From NCBI RefSeq assembly GCF_003610255.1, contig NZ_RAPS01000001.1, positions 744,001 to 808,000 of the forward strand: DNA of 64,000 nucleotides, read 5' to 3'. This document shows positions 1 to 7,959 of the stretch, piece after piece. The stretch comes from Streptomyces sp. TLI_171. Its GTDB lineage: Bacteria > Actinomycetota > Actinomycetes > Streptomycetales > Streptomycetaceae. The notes beneath the pieces are model-generated. The model worked only from the letters and a program-made list of their open reading frames with translations. It was not told the origin of the DNA and made no database searches. The translations under genes were made by a program, and so were the position numbers. How positions within the stretch are numbered: the stretch's first letter is position 1; every line of letters begins with the position of its first letter.

Positions 1-432
1 GCGGTGCTCGGGGCGTTCACCTACTCGCGCAACCCGACGGTGCTGCACCGCGACCCGTCGGTGCTGCCGCGCGCCGCCTGGGCCCGCGCGTCCTGGAACT
101 ACCGGATGCCGTCCTGCGACGCGCCGTCCGACCGGGTCCGGGTCAGCTACCACCTGAACCGGCTGCTGGGCCTCGGCGGCGCGGAGGACTACCTGGTGAC
201 CCTGAACGAGGACCGGCAGCATCCCGTCCCGGCCGCCCTGGCGGTCTCCCGCACCGTCTACGAGCACCCGGTGTACACCGGGGCCACCGTGGCGGCCCAG
301 CGCCGCCTGCCCGAACTGGCCACCGCCCGCACCGCGTTCGCGGGCGCCTACCACGGCTGGGGGTTCCACGAGGACGGCTGCCGCTCCGGCCTGGCCGCGG
401 CCCGCCACCTGCTCGCGGCGGTCGCGCCGTGA
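1..432 (+). CDS. FAD/NAD(P)-binding oxidoreductase, C-terminal part
   Basis: The window opens inside this gene, so its start is missing. The 143 visible residues look like the C-terminal end of a flavin amine-oxidase-like protein (COG2907 type). The closing AYHGWGFHEDGCRSG segment resembles the C-terminal FAD-contact region of that family. Its TGA overlaps the GTG of the DUF1365 gene by 4 bp, so the two are probably translationally coupled. In Mycobacterium tuberculosis the equivalent gene (Rv0449c) lies in the sigK operon with the same followers. The substrate is unknown. A role in modifying membrane fatty acids is inferred only from the neighbours. Confidence 0.8.
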   Translation, partial: AVLGAFTYSRNPTVLHRDPSVLPRAAWARASWNYRMPSCDAPSDRVRVSYHLNRLLGLGGAEDYLVTLNEDRQHPVPAALAVSRTVYEHPVYTGATVAAQRRLPELATARTAFAGAYHGWGFHEDGCRSGLAAARHLLAAVAP

Positions 433-1223
433 CCGCGGCCGCGCACACCGCGACGGCTGCCCCGGCGGGGCGGCTGCCCGGCCCCTGGGGTGCGGTGCTG
501 TACGAGACCCGCACCACGCACGTGCGCGCCGTACCGCGCCGGGTCTTCCGGCACCGCGGCTACCTGTGGCTGGTCGACCTCGACCGGATGCCCGAACTCC
601 CGCCGCTGCTACGCCCGTTGGCCCGGTTCCGGACCCGTGACCACGCCCCGGCCGATGCATCGACCATCCGCCGGGACCTGACCCGCAGGCTGGCCGCGCA
701 GGGCATCCGGCTGGACGGCGGACGGGTGCTGATGCTCACTCAGGCCCGCTCGCTCGGACACGTGTTCAACCCGCTGACGGTGTACTGGTGCCGGGACGAG
801 GCCGGCGCGCCGCTGTGCACCGTCGCGGAGGTGCACAACACCTACGGCGGCCGGCACCGCTACCTGCTGCGCCCGGACGGGCGAGGGCGGGCCGAGACGG
901 CGAAGGAGTTCTACGTCTCGCCGTTCCTGCCCGTCGACGGCCGGTACCGGCTGGTGCTCCCGGAACCGGACGGGCGGCTGCACCTGACGGTCCATCTGGA
1001 CCTGCCGGGCGGCCGGGCGTTCACCGCCACCGTCACCGGCGCCGGGCGCCCGGCGGGCCCGGCCGCACTGCTGCGGGCCGTTCTGCGGCACCCGTTCGCG
1101 ACCTGGGCCGTCAGCCTGCGGATCCGCTCCCAGGGCGTGCGGCTGTGGCTGCGCGGCCTGCCCGTCCACCCTCGGCGTCCCCCGACCGAGAACCCGAACG
1201 AAGAAGAGGTGCCCCGCGGATGA
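429..1223 (+). CDS. DUF1365 domain-containing protein
   Basis: This 264-residue soluble protein begins with GTG in a 4-bp overlap with the preceding stop. It shows the family hallmark RSLGHVFNPLTVYWC near residue 105, followed by the VHNTYGGRHRYLL block and the KEFYVSPF block near residue 160. The length is normal for DUF1365. The biochemical function is not established. The family is almost always coded beside a cyclopropane-fatty-acyl synthase and an FAD oxidoreductase, as here, and corresponds to Rv0448c of the M. tuberculosis sigK locus. It probably acts on the same modified acyl chains. The stop overlaps the ATG of the next gene (ATGA). Confidence 0.92.
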   Translation: MTAAAHTATAAPAGRLPGPWGAVLYETRTTHVRAVPRRVFRHRGYLWLVDLDRMPELPPLLRPLARFRTRDHAPADASTIRRDLTRRLAAQGIRLDGGRVLMLTQARSLGHVFNPLTVYWCRDEAGAPLCTVAEVHNTYGGRHRYLLRPDGRGRAETAKEFYVSPFLPVDGRYRLVLPEPDGRLHLTVHLDLPGGRAFTATVTGAGRPAGPAALLRAVLRHPFATWAVSLRIRSQGVRLWLRGLPVHPRRPPTENPNEEEVPRG

Positions 1224-2479
1224 CCACCACCGTTCCACCCGTCGCCGTCGTCGACCCGCTCCGCTGGCCGGACGTCGCCCGGGTCCCGCACACCCCGCTG
1301 CGCGCCGCGGTCGCCGGCCGGGTGCTGCGCCGGGTGGCGGCCGGGCGCGGCCTGCGGGTCGAACTGCCGGGCGGACGGCCCCTGGTGGCCGCTCCGGCCG
1401 GCGCACCGGTGCTGCGACTGCACCGCCCGCAGGCATTCCTGCACCGGGTCGGCGCGGGCGGCCTGATCGGCTTCGGCGAGGCGTACCAGGCCGGCGACTG
1501 GGACAGCCCGGACCTGGCGGGCCTGCTGACCGCGCTCGCGTCCCGCCCCGAGACGCTGGTGCCGCCGGGCGCCGGCCTGCTGCGCCGCCTGTACGTGGCC
1601 CGGCCGCCGGCGGCGGAGCGGTCCACCGAGGAGGCGGCCCGGCGCAACATCCAGCGCCACTACGACCTGTCGAACGAGCTGTTCGGGCTGTTCCTCGACC
1701 CGACGCTGAGCTACTCCGCCGCGCTGTTCACCGACCCGGCCACCGCCCACTGGGCGGACCTGGCGACGGCCCAGCACCGCAAGATCGACCGGATGCTGGA
1801 CCTGGCCGGGGTCCGCCCCGGCACCCGGCTGCTGGAGATCGGCACCGGCTGGGGCGAGCTCGCCCTGCGGGCCGCCGCCCGGGGCGCCCGGGTGCTCAGC
1901 GTGACGCTCTCCGCGGAGCAGCTCGCGCTGGCCCGCCGCCGGATCGCCGAGGCCGGGCAGCAGGACCGGGTGGAGGTCCGGCTGTGCGACTACCGCGCGG
2001 TGCAGGGCGAGTTCGACGCCGTGGTCAGCGTGGAGATGATCGAGGCGGTCGGCCGGCCGTTCTGGCCCGCGTACTTCGCGGCCCTGGACCGGGTGCTGGC
2101 GCCCGGCGGCCGGGTCGCGCTGCAGGCCATCACCATGCCGCACGCGCGGATGCTGGCCAGCAGCGACACCTACACCTGGATCCTGAAGTACGTGTTCCCG
2201 GGCGGCCAGATCCCCTCGCTGCGCGCGATCGCGGACACCGCCGCCCGGCACACCCGGCTGCGGGTGGACAGCGCGGACGCGTTCGGCCCGCACTACGCAC
2301 AGACCCTGCGACTGTGGCGGGAGCGGTTCACCGAGCGGTCCGACGAGGTCGCCGCGCTCGGCTTCGACGAGGTCTTCCGCCGGATGTGGGAGCTCTACCT
2401 GGCGTACTCGGAGGCCGGGTTCCGGACCGGCTACCTGAACGTCCACCAGGTGCTGCTGACCCGGGACGGCGGACGGTGA
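1220..2479 (+). CDS. cyclopropane-fatty-acyl-phospholipid synthase family methyltransferase
   Basis: This 419-residue protein corresponds to UfaA1 (Rv0447c) in the sigK locus of M. tuberculosis. ATG 1220 is chosen because it overlaps the upstream stop as ATGA; longer in-frame extensions only run through the DUF1365 gene in another frame. Residues about 140-165 carry the family motif around RHYDLSNELFGLFLD, followed by the SAM-binding loop LLEIGTGWGE near residue 210. Family members transfer a methyl or methylene group from SAM to the double bond of phospholipid acyl chains at the membrane surface. Whether this one makes cyclopropane or a methyl-branched product cannot be told from sequence. 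Confidence 0.93.
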   Translation: MTTTVPPVAVVDPLRWPDVARVPHTPLRAAVAGRVLRRVAAGRGLRVELPGGRPLVAAPAGAPVLRLHRPQAFLHRVGAGGLIGFGEAYQAGDWDSPDLAGLLTALASRPETLVPPGAGLLRRLYVARPPAAERSTEEAARRNIQRHYDLSNELFGLFLDPTLSYSAALFTDPATAHWADLATAQHRKIDRMLDLAGVRPGTRLLEIGTGWGELALRAAARGARVLSVTLSAEQLALARRRIAEAGQQDRVEVRLCDYRAVQGEFDAVVSVEMIEAVGRPFWPAYFAALDRVLAPGGRVALQAITMPHARMLASSDTYTWILKYVFPGGQIPSLRAIADTAARHTRLRVDSADAFGPHYAQTLRLWRERFTERSDEVAALGFDEVFRRMWELYLAYSEAGFRTGYLNVHQVLLTRDGGR

Positions 2480-3297
2480 ACGCCGCCGCGTTCGGCGTGA
2501 ACCTGGCCGTGACGGCCGGGGTCGCGCTGGCGGTGATGCTGGCCGCGTTCGCCGTCGGGGTCCGCACCGGCCGCCACCGCGGCGTGGACGTCGCGTGGGG
2601 CCTGGCGTTCGCGGCCGTCGCGCTGACCGGCTGGGCGCTGTCCGCCGGGCACGGCGATCCGGGCCGCCGGGCGCTGGCCACCGCCCTCGTGACGGTGTGG
2701 GGCCTGCGACTGGCGGCGCACCTGTGGTGGCGGGCCCGCGGCCTGCCGGAGGACCCGCGGTACGCGCGGATGCTGTCCCGGGCGCCCGCCGGACCGGCCC
2801 GCACCCGGTTCGCGCTGCGGATCGTGTACCTGCTGCAGGCCGCCCTGGTCTGGTTCGTCTCGCTGCCCGTCCAGGCCGCCCAGTACCTGCCGGACCCGCT
2901 CGGCCCGACCGCCTGGGCGGGCACCGCGCTGTGGGCGCTCGGCCTGTGCTTCGAGGCGGTCGGCGACGCCCAGTTGGCCCGCTTCAAGGCCGACCCGGCA
3001 CACCGCGGCCAGGTTCTGGACCGCGGACTGTGGCGCTACACCCGGCACCCCAACTACTTCGGCGACGCCTGCGTCTGGTGGGGCCTGTTCCTGCTGGTCG
3101 CCGACACCCCGATCGGCTGGGCCTTCGTCGCGAGCCCCCTGCTGATGACCTGGCTGCTCGCCTTCGGCAGCGGAAAGCCGATGCTGGAACGCCACCTCGG
3201 CTCCGACCGCCCCGGCTGGACCGAGTACGCCGCCCGCACCAGCGGTTTCTTCCCTCTCCCACCCCGCCGGCCCCGACCGTCCCCCCGTCCCCGCTGA
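2476..3297 (+). CDS. DUF1295 membrane protein (steroid 5-alpha-reductase-like fold)
   Basis: This 273-residue integral membrane protein starts at GTG 2476, overlapping the upstream TGA by 4 bp. Several hydrophobic segments cover the N-terminal two thirds. The C-terminal part has the conserved LWRYTRHPNYFGDACVWWG block (near residue 185), as in DUF1295 and the related isoprenylcysteine methyltransferase/steroid reductase families. It is the Rv0446c counterpart and ends the four-gene operon. A reductase acting on the unsaturated or methylated acyl product is a reasonable inference but is not proven. A hairpin follows at 3357-3390. Confidence 0.9.
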   Translation: MNAAAFGVNLAVTAGVALAVMLAAFAVGVRTGRHRGVDVAWGLAFAAVALTGWALSAGHGDPGRRALATALVTVWGLRLAAHLWWRARGLPEDPRYARMLSRAPAGPARTRFALRIVYLLQAALVWFVSLPVQAAQYLPDPLGPTAWAGTALWALGLCFEAVGDAQLARFKADPAHRGQVLDRGLWRYTRHPNYFGDACVWWGLFLLVADTPIGWAFVASPLLMTWLLAFGSGKPMLERHLGSDRPGWTEYAARTSGFFPLPPRRPRPSPRPR

Positions 3298-3356
3298 CGA
3301 CCCGCCAGGCGCGCCGGAGCAGTGGGACCGGCCCCTCCCCCCCGGTGCACCACCGT

Positions 3357-3390
3357 GCCGGGCGGCTCGACCACGTCGATGCCGCCCGGC
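3357..3390. terminator. hairpin between convergent operons
   Basis: A perfect 10-bp inverted repeat, GCCGGGCGGC and GCCGCCCGGC, is separated by 14 nt. It lies in the 177-bp space between the DUF1295 stop and the rskA stop, which face each other. No T-run follows, as is usual in actinobacteria. It probably ends transcription from one or both sides. Confidence 0.5.
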
Positions 3391-3474
3391 CTTCCCCTGG
3401 TGTGCGCCGGCGGCATCGGGGCGCTGCTCGGGCAACCCGAGTCGCCGGCACGTGCGGCGGCCACCGGCGGTCCG

Positions 3475-4209
3475 TCAGGTGAACGGGAGCAGCAGCACCG
3501 GGTTGCCGCTCGGGTGGGTCGATCCGCCGAGGGGTTCGACGGTGACGCCGATGCCGGCGGCCCCGTCGAGCGGGCCGGTGAGCAGGACGGTGCCGCTCCC
3601 GGTGGGCAGCAGGCCGGCCGGGCGCATGGTGCCGGCGTCGTTGAACCAGAGCTGGTAGGTGCGGCCGGGGGCGGGAGCGGGCAGTCCGCTGGCCAGGAAG
3701 CCGGCCCGGCCCCGGCTGACCGACCAGACCACGGTGCCCGTGCCGCCTTCGGCGGCCGCGGTGGCGGTCCGCGCGTCGGGTGCGGTGAGCAGCGCGGCGA
3801 CCTCCTGCTGCCGCTGTTCCAGCGCGGTCGCCCGGTCACGGGCCCGGCCCGCCTCCCGGTGCTGCTGGACGGCGATCGCGCCCGCGCCGACGGCCAGCGC
3901 GAGGCAGGCGGCCAGCGCCAGCCTCGGCGCGCTGCGGGCGATCCGGCCCGGGCGGCGGCCCGGCGGCGCGACCCGCGGCGGTTCCTGCCGGATGCCCGGG
4001 AGGGCGGCGAGCACCCGCTGCTTCATCGCCGGCGGGGGCGGTGTCGCCTCGGCCGCCCCGAGCCGGGCCAGGGTGGCGGCGAACTCCGCCACCTCCTGCG
4101 CGCAGGCCGGGCAGCCCGCCAGGTGGCGTTCGAACGCACCGTTCTCCTCGGGGCTGAGCGCGTGCGCGGCGTACGCGCCGGTCAGGGTGTGCGGGTCGGC
4201 CGTGTTCAT
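3475..4209 (-). CDS. rskA: anti-sigma-K factor RskA family
   Basis: This 244-residue protein starts at ATG 4209, overlapping the sigK stop by 4 bp. The N-terminal domain (residues 1-70) has the zinc-associated anti-sigma pattern with HLAGCPAC (H-x3-C-x2-C), which grips the sigma factor. One transmembrane helix follows (about residues 98-118, LALAACLALAVGAGAIAV). The extracellular C-terminal part, from about residue 150, is the RskA domain containing GRTYQLWFNDAG and GVTVEP. In M. tuberculosis RskA restrains SigK and is relieved by regulated proteolysis. The same arrangement and length support the same role here. Confidence 0.93.
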   Translation of the reverse strand: MNTADPHTLTGAYAAHALSPEENGAFERHLAGCPACAQEVAEFAATLARLGAAEATPPPPAMKQRVLAALPGIRQEPPRVAPPGRRPGRIARSAPRLALAACLALAVGAGAIAVQQHREAGRARDRATALEQRQQEVAALLTAPDARTATAAAEGGTGTVVWSVSRGRAGFLASGLPAPAPGRTYQLWFNDAGTMRPAGLLPTGSGTVLLTGPLDGAAGIGVTVEPLGGSTHPSGNPVLLLPFT

Positions 4210-4790
4210 GTCCCCACTCCCAGGCAGTCGCGCATCCGGATCAGGCCGTCCCGCATCCGGGTCTTGACGGTGCCGAGCGGCGCGCCGAGCACCTCGGCGA
4301 CCTGCGGGTAGCTGTACCCGCGGTAGTAGGCGAGGGTCAGCGACTCGCGCTGGAGCTCCGTCAGGGTCTTCAGACAGCGCCGGACCTGCTCGCGCTCCAT
4401 CCGGCCCTCGACCTGTTCGGCGACCTCGTCGTAGGCCACCGCGTAGGACGCCTCCGCGACCCGCCGGTCCCGGTCGGTGGCGGCCTGCGCGGAGCGGACC
4501 CGGTCGACGGCGCGCCGGTGCGCGATGGTGAGCACCCACGGCAGCACCTCGCCGCGATCGGCCCGGTAGCGGGCGGCGGTGCGCCACACCTCCACCAGCA
4601 CCTCCTGCGCGACCTCCTCCGACTGCGCGGCGTCCCGCACCACCCGCCGTACCAGGCCGAACACCGGACCGGCGACCGCGTCGTACAGCGTGGCGAAGGC
4701 GTCCTGGTCGCCGAGGACCACCCGCGCGAGCAGCTCCTTCAGGTCCGGCCCGGGCCGGACCGGCAAGCCCAGGGCGACGACCCGGTTCAC
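4206..4790 (-). CDS. sigK: ECF RNA polymerase sigma factor SigK
   Basis: This 194-residue ECF sigma factor has region 2 with DQDAFATLYDAVAGPVFGLV and EEVAQEVLVEVWR (residues about 28-75), and region 4 with LTELQRESLTLAYYRGYSYPQ (residues about 140-160) followed by an HTH ending in GTVKTRMRDGL. GTG 4790 is preferred because upstream in-frame residues would cross the putative promoter at 4904-4931 and show no family similarity. It is cotranscribed with rskA through an ATGA overlap. It is expected to drive its own operon, the fatty-acid operon and the fasciclin gene, as in mycobacteria. Confidence 0.93.
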   Translation of the reverse strand: MNRVVALGLPVRPGPDLKELLARVVLGDQDAFATLYDAVAGPVFGLVRRVVRDAAQSEEVAQEVLVEVWRTAARYRADRGEVLPWVLTIAHRRAVDRVRSAQAATDRDRRVAEASYAVAYDEVAEQVEGRMEREQVRRCLKTLTELQRESLTLAYYRGYSYPQVAEVLGAPLGTVKTRMRDGLIRMRDCLGVGT

Positions 4791-4903
4791 CCGGCCACCG
4801 CCGCACCGGCGCAACACCTTCGACGGACCATTGGCACGGGAGCCTCCCCAGCCTCGGCCGGGCCCGGAGCCCGGCCGCGCAACCTCGACAACACGACTCC
4901 CCC

Positions 4904-4931
4904 TGTTCGGAGCCACCCCCCACCCGGATTG
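4904..4931 (-). promoter_or_regulatory. candidate SigK promoter of sigK-rskA
   Basis: On the - strand CAATCC (4931-4926) is followed by 16 nt and CGAACA (4909-4904). This resembles the SigK consensus reported in mycobacteria (CCATCC with CCGAAT). The divergent transcript at 5023-5050 shows the same arrangement, which makes chance less likely. It implies sigK autoregulation. Confidence 0.6.
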
Positions 4932-5022
4932 CCCGGCCCACCACAGCCCGTCTGCCCGCCCCCGGGCGCCCTCCGCCGCGCGGGCCGCTCCGACGTCCCG
5001 TCAGTCCGGCCGGGATCGGGAC

Positions 5023-5050
5023 CAATCCGCGCCCACCGTCCCCCCGAATG
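5023..5050 (+). promoter_or_regulatory. candidate SigK promoter of the fasciclin transcript
   Basis: CAATCC (5023-5028), a 16-nt spacer and CGAATG (5045-5050) match the element in front of sigK. The expected transcription start, about 7 nt after the -10 box, coincides with GTG 5057, so the first message is probably leaderless. The promoter would serve the oxidoreductase remnant and the fasciclin gene behind it. Confidence 0.6.
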
Positions 5051-5056
5051 CCGGGT

Positions 5057-5380
5057 GTGAACACCGTGGAGGACCCGACGCCGCAGCCCCGGCCGTCCTG
5101 GCCCCGGATTGCTGGGCCCGCGGCGGGTGTGGCTGCTGCTGCGGCGGCGCTGGGGACGGGTCAGCTCGTCGCGGCGCTGACCGGCCCTGCGGGGTCGCCG
5201 GTGCACGCGGTGGGTGCGGCGGCGGTCGACCTGACGCCGGGTCTGCTGACGCTGATCGCCGCCGGCGCCCAGGCGCCGGCGGCGGGTGCGGTCGGGACCG
5301 CCGTGCAGCCGGAGCAGCGCGCCGTGCCCTTCCCGGCCGGGGCGACGGGCTGGCACAGCACCGTCGTCACCGTCACCTGA
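5057..5380 (+). pseudogene. internally deleted molybdopterin-dependent oxidoreductase remnant
   Basis: An open frame of 107 codons joins two ends of a much longer protein. The first about 70 residues hold a membrane-anchor-like segment and LVAALTGPAGSPVHAVG, typical of the N-terminus of membrane-bound sulfite-oxidase-type molybdopterin oxidoreductases of actinomycetes. The last about 25 residues (VQPEQRAVPFPAGATGWHS) resemble the extreme C-terminus of the same family. The catalytic molybdopterin domain, several hundred residues in intact homologues, is absent. The frame is still open and the SigK-like promoter is retained. GTG 5057 is chosen over ATG 5048 because the latter overlaps the -10 box. 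A short functional membrane peptide is an alternative. Confidence 0.6.
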
Positions 5381-5438
5381 ACCGTCAACCGCCTTTCACC
5401 CAGCACCACTTCACCCGAGCACCGAGGAGAGATCCGCC

Positions 5439-6098
5439 ATGTCCGCTTCCGTCCGCAACCGCCGTGCCCTCACCGCCCTGTTCGCCGCCGGCGCCCTCGC
5501 CCTGTCCCTGGGCGCGTGCAGCAGCAGCAGTGACAGCGGCAGCAGCTCGTCCTCCCCGTCCGCTTCCGCGGCCTCCTCCGCGGCGATGTCCGGCAGCAGC
5601 ACCGCCTCCGCCGCCGCGGCGGCCGGTCAGCCGTTCGGCGCGGCCTGCGCCGCCGTGCCGAAGGACGGCGCGGGCTCGTTCACCGGCATGGCGCAGGACC
5701 CGGTCGCCACCGCCGCCTCGAACAACCCGCTGCTGTCCACCCTGGTCGCCGCCGTCAAGCAGGCCGGCCTGGTCGACACCCTGAACTCCGCCCAGAACAT
5801 CACCGTGTTCGCGCCCACCAACGACGCCTTCGCCAAGATCCCGAAGGCCGACCTGGACGCCCTGCTCGCCGACAAGGCGAAGCTCACCAAGGTCCTGACC
5901 TACCACGTCACCCCCGAAAAGCTCGCCCCCACCTCGCTGGCCGGCACGCACAAGACCCTGGAGGGCAGCGACCTCACCGTCACCGGCAGCACCCCCGACT
6001 TCACCGTCAACAGCAACTCCAAGGTCCTGTGCGGCAACGTCCAGACCGCCAACGCCACCGTCTACATCGTCGACACCGTGCTGATGCCGACCTCCTGA
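5439..6098 (+). CDS. fasciclin-domain lipoprotein (MPT70/MPT83 family)
   Basis: This 219-residue surface lipoprotein starts at ATG 5439, preceded by GAGGAGA. The signal peptide ends in the lipobox LSLGACSSS (Cys near residue 27). A low-complexity Ser/Ala linker follows, then one fasciclin domain (about residues 75-219) with NITVFAPTNDAFAKIP and LTYHV, ending in ATVYIVDTVLMP. In mycobacteria MPT70 and MPT83 are the main SigK products, so its position beside sigK is informative. The gene lies 58 bp behind the oxidoreductase remnant and is probably on the same transcript. It ends at a strong hairpin. Confidence 0.95.
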   Translation: MSASVRNRRALTALFAAGALALSLGACSSSSDSGSSSSSPSASAASSAAMSGSSTASAAAAAGQPFGAACAAVPKDGAGSFTGMAQDPVATAASNNPLLSTLVAAVKQAGLVDTLNSAQNITVFAPTNDAFAKIPKADLDALLADKAKLTKVLTYHVTPEKLAPTSLAGTHKTLEGSDLTVTGSTPDFTVNSNSKVLCGNVQTANATVYIVDTVLMPTS

Positions 6099-6116
6099 CG
6101 GTCCCTCACCCGAGAG

Positions 6117-6151
6117 CCGGCCGCGGCGGACCCGTGTTCCGCCGCGGCCGG
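6117..6151 (+). terminator. hairpin after the fasciclin gene
   Basis: A perfect 14-bp inverted repeat, CCGGCCGCGGCGGA and TCCGCCGCGGCCGG, has a 7-nt loop and starts 18 nt after the fasciclin stop. It sits between that gene and the convergent SsgA-like gene, so it may end both transcripts. Confidence 0.65.
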
Positions 6152-6175
6152 GCCGCGCCGCGCGGCGTCACGCGG

Positions 6176-6577
6176 TCAGTCGCACAGGCGGGCCAGTGCG
6201 GCGTCCAGGTCGAGGTGCTCGTGCTCGCTGCCCGCCGGGACGAGCGCGAAGCAGTCGAGCAGGAAGCCGGTGACGATGCCGGCCGGGATGCTGATCAGGG
6301 CGTCGCCGGTCGCACCGCGCAGGGTGATCAGTATGTCGCCGGCGGTCCCCGGACATACCGTCACATCGCCCTCGCCGACCGGGGCGTGGCGTCCCTCGTT
6401 GAGCAGGTCCCGGCCGAACACCCACTCGACGGCCTCGATCCGGCCGAGCGGGGGGAAGACCAGGCGCACGGCGTACGGCAGTGCCGAGTCGAAGTGCAGA
6501 CCTGCCTCGACGGCCTGCTGCGGGTAGGGGCTGCGGGGCAGCGTGACGGTGGTGGACCAACAGGTGGCGACGGTCAT
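6176..6577 (-). CDS. SsgA-family sporulation/cell division regulator
   Basis: This 133-residue protein has the SsgA-like (SALP) pattern: SALPYAVRLVFPP, then VEWVFGRDLLNEGRHAPVGEGDV, and a C-terminal FLLDCFALVPAGSEHEHLDL. SALPs occur only in sporulating actinomycetes and localise septum formation, spore-wall assembly or autolysis. ATG 6577 is chosen because GAAGGAAGG lies just upstream; the longer frame is Arg-rich and unlike the family. Which paralogue it is cannot be told. No operon partner is visible. Confidence 0.9.
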   Translation of the reverse strand: MTVATCWSTTVTLPRSPYPQQAVEAGLHFDSALPYAVRLVFPPLGRIEAVEWVFGRDLLNEGRHAPVGEGDVTVCPGTAGDILITLRGATGDALISIPAGIVTGFLLDCFALVPAGSEHEHLDLDAALARLCD

Positions 6578-6713
6578 CCGGGCGGCCTTCCTTCGACGAC
6601 GGGGTCTGCAGCCCTCGGCTACCCCGGTGGCGGTGGAACGTGCACGTCCACGCAGAACCTTCACGCACGCCGCGCGTCGGCCCCACGGGTGCGTGCCCGC
6701 CGAACGGATGGCG

Positions 6714-7205
6714 TCACTCGCCGCCGTGCGCGAGCCGCTCGCGGGCGGTGGCGCCGCGGCGTTCGACCGGCAGGGTGCCGGTGGCGGCGCCGAGGCCGTA
6801 CGGGGGCATGTCGCCGTAGATCGACTCGTGGTTGCCGGCCGGGACGATGTACGTCTCGTGCCAGATGCCCACGTGGCAGCGGGACTTGCGCTCGAATCGG
6901 TTGATCATCGCCCAGGCCTTCCGGTGCAGCCGGTCGGGGGCGGCGGCGTAGGCGAGCAGCTTCTCCTCGGACTCCCAGTACTGGACCACGTAGTAGGTGC
7001 GCGGCGAGCCGGTCAGCAGCTGGTAGCCGAGCAGGCCGCTGTTCGGGTCGCGGGAGAGTTCCCGCAGCATCCGCGGCATCGCGAGGAGGACGGGCAGCCA
7101 GTGGTGCGGCGCCCAGAAGTGGTTGATCCGCATGCCGATCAGGAAGAGCACGACCTTCCCTTCGGCGGCGGCGGTGGTTCGACCAGGGAGCGGTTTCGCG
7201 AACAT
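6714..7205 (-). CDS. DUF4188 domain-containing protein
   Basis: This 163-residue protein starts at ATG 7205 with AGGGGGA upstream. It shows the DUF4188 features FLIGMRINHFWAPHHW (residues about 20-35), GYQLLTGSPRTYYVVQYWES and GIWHETYIV. The fold is probably a ferredoxin-like alpha/beta barrel related to monooxygenase-type dimeric proteins. Function is unknown; some relatives are annotated as transcriptional or heme-linked without proof. It is divergent from a MerR-type regulator across 94 bp, which suggests it is that regulator's target. Confidence 0.85.
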   Translation of the reverse strand: MFAKPLPGRTTAAAEGKVVLFLIGMRINHFWAPHHWLPVLLAMPRMLRELSRDPNSGLLGYQLLTGSPRTYYVVQYWESEEKLLAYAAAPDRLHRKAWAMINRFERKSRCHVGIWHETYIVPAGNHESIYGDMPPYGLGAATGTLPVERRGATARERLAHGGE

Positions 7206-7239
7206 GGGATCCCCCTTCGGCGGGCCGTCCCCGTGATTG

Positions 7240-7259
7240 GATGGCCCCATTCGTCCATC
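7240..7259. promoter_or_regulatory. weak inverted repeat in the DUF4188/MerR divergent region
   Basis: GATGG (7240-7244) and CCATC (7255-7259) form a 5-bp inverted repeat with a 10-nt spacer between the two divergent starts. MerR proteins bind dyads of about this size overlapping their promoters. The match is short, so this is only a candidate operator. Confidence 0.3.
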
Positions 7260-7299
7260 GCTTTGGATAGTGACACTCGCCAATGGAGGGCACAAGGGG

Positions 7300-7959
7300 A
7301 TGCGCCTGGCGGATCTCAGCGAGCGGAGCGGTGTCTCCCTCGCCACGGTCAAGTACTACCTGCGCGAGGGCCTGCTGCCGCCCGGCCGCCGGATCAACGC
7401 CACCCAGGCCGAGTACGGCGAGTCCCACCTGCGCCGGCTGCGGCTGGTCCGGGCGATGATCCAGGTCGGCGGCATCCCGGTGGCCACCGTCCGCGAGGTG
7501 CTCGCGCACGTCGACGACGAGTCGCTGGGCCTCACCCTGCGGCTCGGCGCGGCCCTCTGGTCGCTGCCGCAGACCGCCCAGGAGGCGCCGGCCGGCCCCG
7601 AGGCGGCCGACGACCCGTCACATGTCGCCGCCCGCGCGCTGGTCGACGAACTGCTCGGCCGGCTCGACTGGACCACCGCCCGCGAGGTCGGCGACCTCGC
7701 CCCCGCCCACCGCGCCCTGGTCGCCACCCTCGCCACCCTCCACCGGCTCGGCTACCCGCTGGACAGCGACGACCTCCTCCCCTACGCCCGCACCATGGAG
7801 CAGGCCGCCGTCCACGACCTGGACCGGATGGACCTGCTGCCCGAACCGCAGGAACGCGCCGAGTACGCCGTCGCCTCCGCCGTCCTGTTCGAACCCGTCC
7901 TGCTCAACCTGCGCCGCCTCGCCCAGTCCGAGGAGTCCCACCGCCGCTACGGCCTCTGA
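7300..7959 (+). CDS. MerR-family transcriptional regulator
   Basis: This 219-residue protein starts at ATG 7300 behind AAGGGG. The N-terminal winged HTH reads MRLADLSERSGVSLATVKYYLREGLLP without a break from residue 1 and is typical of MerR. The dimerisation helix follows near residues 75-115. The C-terminal 100 residues form a helical effector domain with no cysteine pair, so an organic ligand is more likely than a metal. It is divergent from the DUF4188 gene and probably controls it and itself. Confidence 0.9.
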   Translation: MRLADLSERSGVSLATVKYYLREGLLPPGRRINATQAEYGESHLRRLRLVRAMIQVGGIPVATVREVLAHVDDESLGLTLRLGAALWSLPQTAQEAPAGPEAADDPSHVAARALVDELLGRLDWTTAREVGDLAPAHRALVATLATLHRLGYPLDSDDLLPYARTMEQAAVHDLDRMDLLPEPQERAEYAVASAVLFEPVLLNLRRLAQSEESHRRYGL

